Positions 4,843 to 11,410 of a DNA stretch of 14,347 nt are shown here, piece by piece. The notes under the pieces were generated by a model, which worked only from the letters and a program-made list of their open reading frames with translations, was not told the DNA's origin and ran no database searches. The DNA comes from Flavobacterium sp. UBA6195 (GTDB taxonomy: Bacteria > Bacteroidota > Bacteroidia > Flavobacteriales > Flavobacteriaceae): positions 1 to 14,347 of the forward strand of contig NZ_DITB01000025.1 in assembly GCF_002422095.1 (NCBI RefSeq). Reading direction: 5' to 3'. How positions within the stretch are numbered: position 1 is the first letter of the stretch; each line of letters opens with the position of its first letter. The position numbers and the translations under genes were made by a program.

Positions 4843-6243
4843 TTACTTTCCGATACAGAAATTCGCAAAAATATTTCCAAGCAACTCGTCATTTGTAACT
4901 TCGCCTGTAATCTCACCAAAGTAATGCAACGCAGAGCGAATATCAATCGCCATCAAATCAGAAGAAAGTCCTGAGTCTAATCCCCATTTCACTTTTTGGA
5001 CCTCTTCTAAAGCTTTTAATAAAGAGTCGTAATGACGCGTGTTGGTTACGATTGTTTCATTGTTTCTTAGTGCGCCAGTATTTACTAAAGAAAGTAATTC
5101 TTCTTTTAATGTATCGATACCTGATTTTTCTTTAGCTGAAATAGTTGCCAATTTAACATTCAATTCTTTTAATTGTTGGCGAATTTGATTCACTTCTGAC
5201 TCCGAAATTAAATCGATTTTATTGACTACAACTATAAGTTGTTTTAATGGGTATTTATTTTTTATTTTTTCAATTTCGGTAATGTATTGCGAACCTGAAA
5301 CTTGAAACTTCGAACTTTCAAACAAATAAATCACTACTTGCGCTTGCTCAATCTTCTCAAATGTCTTCTGAATCCCGATGCTTTCCACTACATCTTTCGT
5401 TTCACGAATTCCTGCCGTATCAATAAATCGAAAACCAATGCCGTTGATAACCAATTCATCTTCAATCGTATCACGAGTTGTTCCCGCAATGTCAGAAACA
5501 ATGGCACGTTCTTCATTCAATAAAGCATTTAATAAAGTCGATTTCCCAACATTTGGTTCGCCCACAATCGCAACTGGAATACCGTTTTTAATAACATTTC
5601 CAACGGCAAACGAATCAATCAAACGTTTTAAAACGAATTCAATGCGCTCTAATAATTCATGAAATTGGGTTCTATCGGCAAATTCCACATCTTCTTCGGC
5701 AAAGTCTAACTCCAATTCGATTAATGAAGCAAAATTCAATAATTCTTCACGTAGTTTGGCAATCTCATTGCTGAAACCGCCACGCATTTGTTGCATCGCA
5801 ATTTGGTGCGATGCTTCATTATCCGAAGCAATTAAATCAGCCACAGCTTCGGCTTGCGATAAGTCTAATTTCCCGTTTAAAAAAGCACGTAAGGTAAATT
5901 CACCTGCCTGAGCCATTTTAGCGCCTCTACGAAGTAATAATTGGATGATTTGTTGTTGAATAAAAGTAGAACCATGACACGAAATTTCAATCACGTTTTC
6001 CCCTGTGTACGAATTCGGACCTTTGAAAATCGAAAGTAACACTTGGTCGTACACTTTTCCATTATCCACAATATGTCCCAAATGAATCGTATGAGTTTTC
6101 TGTTTCGTAATATCTTTCCCTGAAACCGATTGAAATACGTCAGCGGCTATCTTAATAGCATCTTTACCAGATAATCGAATAATAGCAATCGCACCCGCTC
6201 CAGACGGTGTAGCTAATGCAACTATGGTTTCTTGTGGAATCAT
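4843..6243 (-). CDS. mnmE: tRNA uridine-5-carboxymethylaminomethyl modification GTPase MnmE
   Basis: MnmE works with MnmG (GidA) in the cytoplasm to add a carboxymethylaminomethyl group to wobble uridine 34 of certain tRNAs, using a folate one-carbon unit and GTP. The 466-residue length is normal. The N-terminal folate-binding domain (about 1-118) starts with the typical IVALATPSGAGAIAIIRLSG region. The GTPase domain inside the helical region has G1 GEPNVGKS (228-235), G2 TTRD (255-258), G3 DTAG (275-278) and G4 NKID (341-344). The C-terminus is FCIGK, with the conserved Cys463. Residues about 308-317, between G3 and G4, are encoded by a heptamer repeat. The start ATG is 18 nt from a TATCTTTG promoter element. 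It is transcribed away from dnaN, behind a terminator, so it is likely monocistronic. Confidence 0.97.
   Translation of the reverse strand: MIPQETIVALATPSGAGAIAIIRLSGKDAIKIAADVFQSVSGKDITKQKTHTIHLGHIVDNGKVYDQVLLSIFKGPNSYTGENVIEISCHGSTFIQQQIIQLLLRRGAKMAQAGEFTLRAFLNGKLDLSQAEAVADLIASDNEASHQIAMQQMRGGFSNEIAKLREELLNFASLIELELDFAEEDVEFADRTQFHELLERIEFVLKRLIDSFAVGNVIKNGIPVAIVGEPNVGKSTLLNALLNEERAIVSDIAGTTRDTIEDELVINGIGFRFIDTAGIRETKDVVESIGIQKTFEKIEQAQVVIYLFESSKFQVSGSQYITEIEKIKNKYPLKQLIVVVNKIDLISESEVNQIRQQLKELNVKLATISAKEKSGIDTLKEELLSLVNTGALRNNETIVTNTRHYDSLLKALEEVQKVKWGLDSGLSSDLMAIDIRSALHYFGEITGEVTNDELLGNIFANFCIGK
5292..5319. repeat. AACTTNN heptamer repeat inside the mnmE reading frame
   Basis: On the plus strand four 7-bp units follow each other: AACCTGA, AACTTGA, AACTTCG, AACTTTC. 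They code on the minus strand for part of a variable loop (residues about 308-317) between the G3 and G4 motifs of MnmE. The same heptamer family occurs at 6279-6306, upstream of mnmE. Confidence 0.6.
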
Positions 6244-6260
6244 GTTCTAAATTTAGTTTA

Positions 6261-6268
6261 CAAAGATA
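6261..6268 (-). promoter_or_regulatory. mnmE promoter -7 element
   Basis: TATCTTTG on the minus strand exactly fits TAnnTTTG and lies 17 nt before the mnmE ATG, implying a very short leader of about 10 nt. The expected -33 region falls within the heptamer repeat at 6279-6306 and has no good TTG. Confidence 0.45.
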
Positions 6269-6278
6269 ATTCAAAGTC

Positions 6279-6306
6279 AGAAGTTAGAAGTTAGAAGTTG
6301 AAAGTT
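6279..6306. repeat. 7-bp tandem repeat in the mnmE promoter region
   Basis: Three perfect copies of AGAAGTT (6279-6285, 6286-6292, 6293-6299) are followed by one variant, GAAAGTT (6300-6306). The array lies 10 bp upstream of the mnmE -7 element, over the expected -33 position. Confidence 0.8.
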
Positions 6307-6316
6307 TTTTTAGTTA

Positions 6317-6398
6317 CACAAAGTCCCGCAAAGTTTAGCACGAAGTTACACTAAGTTTTTCTTTGCGTTCTTTGCGAAAAAGCTTTGTGTTCTTTGCG
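6317..6398. repeat. Interspersed heptamer array arranged as an imperfect inverted repeat
   Basis: The left half has CACAAAG (6317), CGCAAAG (6327), CACGAAG (6339) and CACTAAG (6349). The right half has the reverse-complement forms CTTTGCG (6361 and 6370), CTTTGTG (6383) and CTTTGCG (6392). Spacers are 1-5 nt except in the right half's centre. The array can fold into a long imperfect hairpin. It fills the dnaN-mnmE spacer between the dnaN terminator and the mnmE promoter and has no coding potential that I can see. Confidence 0.7.
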
Positions 6399-6420
6399 TT
6401 TAAATTTATTCTAAAAATTA

Positions 6421-6453
6421 AAAAACCACTAAAGCCAAAGCCAAGTGGTTTTT
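6421..6453 (-). terminator. dnaN terminator, probably bidirectional
   Basis: AAAAACCACT (6421-6430) pairs with AGTGGTTTTT (6444-6453) around a 13-nt loop. The A run gives a U tract on the minus strand, 62 nt past the dnaN stop codon. Confidence 0.75.
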
Positions 6454-6514
6454 AAGTTAGTTAAGGTTGGTAATAAGATTCTCAGTTAAAACTGTAAAAT
6501 CAAATATTTTTGAA

Positions 6515-7633
6515 TTAGTTGCTCAACATTACTGGCATTACTAGCATCGTAACGGTTTCGCCTTCGTCTAAGCCGTCTACTGGAGTTAAAATTCCAGCTC
6601 TATTTGGCATCGACATTTCTAATTGGATTTCATCACTTGATAAATTATTCAACATTTCCGTTAAGAAACGTGAGTTGAAACCAATTTGCATATCGTCTCC
6701 TTGATAATCACAAGTCAAACGCTCGTCTGCTTTGTTAGAGTAGTCGATATCTTCTGCTGATATATTCAATTCGGTTCCTGCAATTTTTAAACGGATTTGG
6801 TGCGTAGTTTTGTTAGCAAAAATAGCCACACGACGAACCGAGTTTAAAAACTGAACTCTGTTGATTAATAATTTGTTTGGATTTTCTTTTGGAATAACCG
6901 CTTCGTAGTTTGGATATTTTCCATCGATTAAACGACAAGTCAATACATAATTCTCAAAAGAGAACGTTGCATTAGAATCGTTGTATTCGATAGCTACTTC
7001 AGCGTCAGATGCTGCTAAAATTCCTTTTAAAATGTTTAAAGGTTTTTTTGGCATAATAAAATCAGCTACTTGAGATGCTTTTACATCGGCACGAGCATAT
7101 TTTACTAATTTGTGAGCGTCTGTTGCTACAAAAATTAATCCTTCAGGTGAAAATTGGAAGAAAACACCACTCATTACAGGGCGTAAATCATCATTTCCAG
7201 CAGCGAAAATCGTTTTACTTACTGCAGTTGCTAATACTTCAGCAGGAACTAATGTTTTTGAAGGATCATCTAAAACTACAGCTTTAGGGAATTCTTCTCC
7301 TGGAGCGTAAGCAATCGCATATTTACCCGAGTTTGAGCTAATTTCTACGGTCGAATTGTCTTCAACAGTAAACGTTAACGGTTGCTCTGGGAAGGTTTTT
7401 AAGATATCTAATAAAAGTTTAGCCGGAATAGCAACACTTCCTTGACTTGTAGAATCAATTTCTAACGTAGCTGTCATGGTAGTTTCTAAATCAGAAGCTG
7501 AAACTTTTAATTGGTTGTTGTCTAATTCAAAAAGGAAATTATCAAGAATAGGTAAGGTGTTACTACTGTTGATAACACTTCCTAAAACTTGTAATTGTTT
7601 TAATAAATACGAACTCGATACTATAAACTTCAT
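6515..7633 (-). CDS. dnaN: DNA polymerase III beta subunit (sliding clamp)
   Basis: DnaN forms a ring-shaped dimer around DNA that tethers DNA polymerase III and binds mismatch repair and other replication partners. The product has 372 residues from the ATG at 7633, the normal length for three repeated clamp domains (about 1-120, 121-245 and 246-372). Family hallmarks include the N-terminal MKFIVSSSYLLKQLQ and LPILDNFLFEL, the central DLRPVMSGVFF and VATDAHKLV region, and the C-terminal end LVMPVMLSN. Two adjacent ATG codons exist (7636 and 7633); the second is chosen because the family normally begins MKF. A strong promoter match lies at 7674-7704. The gene is not next to dnaA here; it follows gldG on the same strand. 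Confidence 0.97.
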   Translation of the reverse strand: MKFIVSSSYLLKQLQVLGSVINSSNTLPILDNFLFELDNNQLKVSASDLETTMTATLEIDSTSQGSVAIPAKLLLDILKTFPEQPLTFTVEDNSTVEISSNSGKYAIAYAPGEEFPKAVVLDDPSKTLVPAEVLATAVSKTIFAAGNDDLRPVMSGVFFQFSPEGLIFVATDAHKLVKYARADVKASQVADFIMPKKPLNILKGILAASDAEVAIEYNDSNATFSFENYVLTCRLIDGKYPNYEAVIPKENPNKLLINRVQFLNSVRRVAIFANKTTHQIRLKIAGTELNISAEDIDYSNKADERLTCDYQGDDMQIGFNSRFLTEMLNNLSSDEIQLEMSMPNRAGILTPVDGLDEGETVTMLVMPVMLSN

Positions 7634-7673
7634 CATCTTGTTTTTTAAAATCGTGATTTGATTTTATATTTCA

Positions 7674-7704
7674 CAAATATATTCTAATTCTGTTCAACCG
7701 CAAA
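7674..7704 (-). promoter_or_regulatory. dnaN promoter
   Basis: On the minus strand TTTG (7704-7701), 19 nt and TATATTTG (7681-7674) match the Bacteroidota promoter at ideal spacing. Initiation near 7667 gives a leader of about 33 nt. It sits in the 85-bp gap after gldG, where I see no terminator, so dnaN may also receive read-through from the gld operon. Confidence 0.6.
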
Positions 7705-7721
7705 AACAATTTTATTAACAA

Positions 7722-9410
7722 CTAGCGGCTGTATTTTCTTTTACGTAGGAATGTAAATAAAAATCCAAAGATAGCTAAAATAACTATTGGTAATCCGACA
7801 GTTACCATTTGGGCGGTTGTGTAATTTTTATATACCTCTTCTTTGTTTAAAAGGGGTAAATCTACATCTTTACTTCGGATGTTAATAAGTCCGTTGTCGT
7901 CTAAAAGGTAATTTACACAGTTCATTAAGAATTCTTTGTTTCCGTAAAGCTGATTTGTCCACTTATCGAACCCTAATTCTAGTGGTACGCCTTTGTCCAA
8001 TTGATTTTTAATCACATCACCATCGGAAATCACAATCATCTTGTTTTCTTTTCCAGTGGCTTGGAACGAATTGTCTTTGAAAGGTAATACTCGATTTTGG
8101 TAAGCCGATTTGAATTTTCCTTCCATCAAAACCGCTACTGGAAGCAATCCTTTACCTTCATATTCTTCAGGAGTGGTTTCTTCAGTCACCATGTCTAATG
8201 AAATCGGACTTGGTGTTCCAACGGTTTTAGAATATTCTGACGAACTCAATAGAACGGTTTTCTTGATATCGTTTTTCAGGATTTCGATTGGAGAAGCAAA
8301 TTCAAACTTAATCCCTTCCATGTTTTTCACAATTGGATTCGTTGAAGTTGGATAAATAAACGGTGCGAATTTCCAAGTGTATTCTTGCATTTGGGTTTCG
8401 CTTCCTTGATTTCCTGATGCTAATTTAATTGGCGTAGCATATTCGTCTTTTACCAATAACGGATTGATACGGATTCCGTATTTGAAGAACATATCGGTTA
8501 AGTTCAACTCGCGTTGTGCGGCTAAAATCGTACCGGTTTCGTTGTACAAACTGTCCATATCCGCTGAAACGGCATCAACTAACCACAAGGTTTTTCCACC
8601 GTTCATGATGAATTGGTCTAATACTTGTTTTTCTTCTTCTGTGAAAGCTTCGGTTGGTTTCGCAATTACCGCTAAATCGTATTTTTTTAAAGCTTCTAAC
8701 GTCTGAGTAGGTTGTTTTGCTACCGAATCCAATGTAAAAGGTCCGATGTAATAACTTTCTTTAACCGTTCTTAAGAAATCGGCCATGAAAGGTTCAATTA
8801 ACTCGCCATTCCCTTTGATTACGGCAATTTTCTTTTGTTTTTCTTTCGAAATTTTATTGATAGCTTCTGCAAAACCAAATTCCAAATGCTGTACCGAACT
8901 AATTACTTTTTGTTCCGTAGAAGCTCCCATTAAGTTTTTCAACAACGCCACTTTCGTGAATTTATCACCATACGTCGCTTGTGCCCAAGGGAAAACCACT
9001 TCTTGCGATTGTTTACCTTTGTCTTCCACGGTGATGCTAAGCGGTTGCATGCCTTTTGCATAGAATTCTTTCATTTTTTCAACTCGCGTTTCCTCTTTTT
9101 CAATCGGATTTTTGAAGTTGAAAATAATGTTCGAATTATAAGCCGTGAATTCTTCTAAAAGTTGTTTGGTTTCGTTTTGTAAACGTTTGAATTCTGGTGG
9201 AAAATTTCCTTCCAAATACACTTCAATGTATAACGGACTATCTACACTTTCAATAATGTTTAAAGTGGTTTGCGATAAGGTATAGCGTTTGTCTTGTGTT
9301 AAGTCGAAACGTTTGAAAAAGAAGTTGCTTATTAAATTGATAACGATAATCGCTAAAAATACAATTCCTAATTGCTTTAAAGCTTTTGATTTGTTGGCCG
9401 CCATTACCAT
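7722..9410 (-). CDS. gldG: Gliding motility ABC transporter auxiliary protein GldG
   Basis: GldG is a membrane-anchored component of the GldA-GldF-GldG ABC transporter, linked genetically to gliding motility in Flavobacterium johnsoniae. The 562-residue protein has an N-terminal membrane segment (about 13-32) followed by the family stretch FDLTQDKRYTLSQTT. A large extracytoplasmic domain contains a DUF4350-like part (about 190-310, with LDQFIMNGGKTLWLVDAV), and a C-terminal membrane helix (about 533-552) precedes a basic tail RKRKYSR. The listed ATG overlaps gldF by 7 nt; an ATG two codons later (9404) would give a one-base TAATG overlap instead. Either way it is translationally coupled to gldF. 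What the transporter moves is not established. Confidence 0.93.
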   Translation of the reverse strand: MVMAANKSKALKQLGIVFLAIIVINLISNFFFKRFDLTQDKRYTLSQTTLNIIESVDSPLYIEVYLEGNFPPEFKRLQNETKQLLEEFTAYNSNIIFNFKNPIEKEETRVEKMKEFYAKGMQPLSITVEDKGKQSQEVVFPWAQATYGDKFTKVALLKNLMGASTEQKVISSVQHLEFGFAEAINKISKEKQKKIAVIKGNGELIEPFMADFLRTVKESYYIGPFTLDSVAKQPTQTLEALKKYDLAVIAKPTEAFTEEEKQVLDQFIMNGGKTLWLVDAVSADMDSLYNETGTILAAQRELNLTDMFFKYGIRINPLLVKDEYATPIKLASGNQGSETQMQEYTWKFAPFIYPTSTNPIVKNMEGIKFEFASPIEILKNDIKKTVLLSSSEYSKTVGTPSPISLDMVTEETTPEEYEGKGLLPVAVLMEGKFKSAYQNRVLPFKDNSFQATGKENKMIVISDGDVIKNQLDKGVPLELGFDKWTNQLYGNKEFLMNCVNYLLDDNGLINIRSKDVDLPLLNKEEVYKNYTTAQMVTVGLPIVILAIFGFLFTFLRKRKYSR

Positions 9411-10129
9411 TTCAATGATTTAAGTTGATAAACCGTTGCCGATAAAAATAAAAACGTCACACTCACAAAGTACACAATATCACGTGTATCTAATACACCG
9501 CGACTCATACTTTTAAAGTGATAATCCATTCCTAAAGCAGCAAACATCGAACTGTAATTTCCAAGGAACGACGCAATGCCATCAAACCCAAAATAGAAAA
9601 AGAAACAACAAAAAACCGCAATTATAAATGCCACAATTTGGTTATCTGATAAAGTAGAAGCAAAAATTCCAATTGCCGTGTAAGACGCAATTAAGAACAA
9701 CAATCCGAAATACGAACCAAGTGTACTTCCCATATCAATATTACCTTGCGGATTTCCAAAATGCGAAATTGTCAACACATAAATGATCGTTGGAACAATC
9801 GCTAAGATGATTAACACCAAAGCGCCTAAGAATTTTCCGTTTACGATGTCCCAATTTGAAAGCGGTTTGGTAAACAATAACTCTATCGTTCCTTGTTTTT
9901 TCTCATCCGAAAAACTGCGCATGGTTACGGCAGGAATTAAGAAAATCAAAATCCATGGTGCCAATTTGAAAAACGGACTCATATCGGCAAAACCCGAGTT
10001 TAAAATATTGAATTCGCCTTCAAAAACCCAAAGAAATAATCCGTTGAGTAAAAGAAAAATCCCGATGACTAAATATCCAATCGGTGAACCAAAAAAGGAT
10101 TTTATTTCTCGTAATAATAATGCTTTCAT
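9404..10129 (-). CDS. gldF: Gliding motility ABC transporter permease GldF
   Basis: GldF is the ABC-2 type permease of the Gld transporter and should act in the inner membrane with the ATPase GldA and with GldG. The 241-residue protein has six predicted membrane helices (about 17-36, 55-72, 102-125, 140-160, 170-187 and 217-235). The cytoplasmic coupling motif MRSFSDEKKQGTIELLFTKPLS, shared by ABC-2 permeases of the NosY/GldF group, lies at about residues 70-91. It is directly upstream of gldG and overlaps it. No gldA is in this window, consistent with the known F. johnsoniae arrangement in which gldA is separate from gldFG. The 46-bp gap before it holds an 8-bp tandem repeat and no visible promoter, so it is probably transcribed from the upstream operon promoter. 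Confidence 0.94.
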   Translation of the reverse strand: MKALLLREIKSFFGSPIGYLVIGIFLLLNGLFLWVFEGEFNILNSGFADMSPFFKLAPWILIFLIPAVTMRSFSDEKKQGTIELLFTKPLSNWDIVNGKFLGALVLIILAIVPTIIYVLTISHFGNPQGNIDMGSTLGSYFGLLFLIASYTAIGIFASTLSDNQIVAFIIAVFCCFFFYFGFDGIASFLGNYSSMFAALGMDYHFKSMSRGVLDTRDIVYFVSVTFLFLSATVYQLKSLKW

Positions 10130-10141
10130 TTATTTTTTCTT

Positions 10142-10173
10142 GTTTATAAGTTTAAACGTTTAAGAGTTTAAAA
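10142..10173. repeat. 8-bp tandem repeat upstream of gldF
   Basis: Four consecutive units GTTTATAA, GTTTAAAC, GTTTAAGA and GTTTAAAA share GTTTA. They fill most of the 46-bp gap between the ABM-domain gene and gldF. Confidence 0.7.
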
Positions 10174-10175
10174 GA

Positions 10176-10472
10176 TTATTCTAAAGTTACTAATCTGTCT
10201 ACACTCCACGCCTCTGGTTTATCGCTAAACAAAGTCTTAGTGTATGTCCAAACGCCATCAAACAAAGCTGATTTTCTGTAGTTTTCTAACGCTTCTTCGT
10301 TTTCCCAATAACTATAGGTAAAGAAAATACGTTTGTCATTTTTGTCTTGATACAATTCTAAGAAACGGTTTCCTTCGAAGTTTCGTATGTGGTGTTTCAC
10401 TTCTTCAAAATTATTTAAAAAAGCTTCGATTTTATCTTCGTGAAAACGCATTTTTACAATTCTTATGAACAT
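10176..10472 (-). CDS. Antibiotic biosynthesis monooxygenase (ABM) domain protein
   Basis: This 98-residue cytoplasmic protein fits the dimeric alpha-beta barrel fold of the ABM family: an initial strand (MFIRIVKMRF), a helix (KIEAFLNNFEEVKHHI), strands around FLELYQDKNDKRIFFTYSYW, and the W-x-N-x-E-A-L-x-x-Y pattern (about 56-65) typical of the family. Members range from quinol monooxygenases and heme-degrading enzymes to proteins of unknown role. I see no residue pattern that picks out a substrate, so the activity is open. It lies 4 nt after the SAM hydroxide adenosyltransferase gene and 46 nt before gldF, in a likely common operon. Confidence 0.85.
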   Translation of the reverse strand: MFIRIVKMRFHEDKIEAFLNNFEEVKHHIRNFEGNRFLELYQDKNDKRIFFTYSYWENEEALENYRKSALFDGVWTYTKTLFSDKPEAWSVDRLVTLE

Positions 10473-10476
10473 ATTT

Positions 10477-11304
10477 TTATTTGAATTTAATGGATACCGT
10501 ATCTCTAAAATGCAATCCTAATAAGGTGGCTGCCGAACCTACCGTTTTTGGATTACTCTTATATATGGCAATTTCTAAATAGCCGTTTTCATTGAATAAC
10601 GCTAAGAAATCACCTTCTAAGTCTTTCAATTGTTTCACATCAGAAACTTGAAAATCCGAGTAGCTTTTGTGCAAACGACTGAACTTCTTGTTTTTGATTA
10701 CGATTTCGAACTTTCGACCTCTAATCGTATCGTTAAATTGTTTATGCGAAATATTAGTAACGCAATTTCCAAACGAATCGATATATACAATTTGACCTTT
10801 AATTTCGCTTAAATCATCGGTAATTGATGAAGTTAAAACACTTACAGGTTTCAACGATGGGATTTCTTTACCAATCACATTTAATAAACCACCTCGTGCA
10901 ATATGACAGGCAACCGCTACGAAAACATCCATATCGCTAACATCTGTATTCAATCGGTCGTGGATGGTAATGGCTACGATTTTCTGTGGAATTTTCTTCT
11001 GAATTAAGGTATTTAAAATTCCGTTATCGGCACAAATAAAATAATGATCGTCCCATTGCATCGCAATATGTTGGGTATCGCCCACACGTTCACTATCCAC
11101 ACCAATAATGTGAATCGTGCCCTTTGGAAAGTTATGATAAGCAGCTTCAATACAGTAACTCGCTTCTAAGGTATTGAATAAGTCAATCTCGTGCGAAATG
11201 TCTACAATAACCGCTTCTTTGTGTTCCGACAATATTTTTCCTTTCAAAGCGCCTACGAAGTAGTCTTTGTGTCCAAAGTCGGTAGTTAAAGTAATTATTG
11301 ACAT
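10477..11304 (-). CDS. SAM hydroxide adenosyltransferase (DUF62 family)
   Basis: The family hydrolyses S-adenosylmethionine to adenosine and methionine and is related to the fluorinase and chlorinase SalL. The 275-residue product has the N-terminal domain (about 1-165) beginning ITLTTDFGHKDYFVGALKG, with IIGVDSERVG at 66-75, FICADNG at 89-95 and VACHIARGG at 131-139. The C-terminal domain (about 175-275) contains IVYIDSFGNCVTNIS. Asp70 and His134 match two positions of the family Asp-Arg-His set. The usual VDPGVGTxR loop is shortened here to VDSERVG, so the Arg would be Arg73. It is the first gene of a run through gldG. Its ATG lies 53 bp from the earliest rightward phoH codon, in a shared promoter region. 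Confidence 0.9.
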   Translation of the reverse strand: MSIITLTTDFGHKDYFVGALKGKILSEHKEAVIVDISHEIDLFNTLEASYCIEAAYHNFPKGTIHIIGVDSERVGDTQHIAMQWDDHYFICADNGILNTLIQKKIPQKIVAITIHDRLNTDVSDMDVFVAVACHIARGGLLNVIGKEIPSLKPVSVLTSSITDDLSEIKGQIVYIDSFGNCVTNISHKQFNDTIRGRKFEIVIKNKKFSRLHKSYSDFQVSDVKQLKDLEGDFLALFNENGYLEIAIYKSNPKTVGSAATLLGLHFRDTVSIKFK

Positions 11305-11322
11305 TTTTTTGTTTATAACTTA

Positions 11323-11355
11323 TTTGAAATTCAACAGTAGTTTTTAGTAAATTTG
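11323..11355 (+). promoter_or_regulatory. phoH promoter
   Basis: TTTG (11323-11326), 21 nt and TAAATTTG (11348-11355) match the Bacteroidota promoter. Initiation near 11362 lies downstream of the TTG at 11357, which rules that codon out as the phoH start. Confidence 0.55.
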
Positions 11356-11370
11356 ATTGCAAAGCTACTA

Positions 11371-11378
11371 CAAATTTA
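11371..11378 (-). promoter_or_regulatory. Candidate -7 element for the SAM hydroxide adenosyltransferase-gld operon
   Basis: TAAATTTG on the minus strand would start transcription near 11364 with a leader of about 60 nt. I see no TTG at the right -33 distance. It faces the phoH promoter, so the two start points nearly coincide. Confidence 0.4.
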
Positions 11379-11410
11379 GCGTTTCAAAAATAATTAAAAA
11401 AAGAAAGCCT

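Noticed and set aside
6261..6420. CRISPR array in the dnaN-mnmE spacer
   Set aside because: The repeats are 7 bp with 1-5 bp spacers and occur in opposite orientations; there are no CRISPR-length repeats or cas genes.
11357..11410. TTG-initiated N-terminal extension of PhoH
   Set aside because: The codon lies upstream of the predicted transcription start (about 11362), and the family N-terminus begins at the TTG at 11411.
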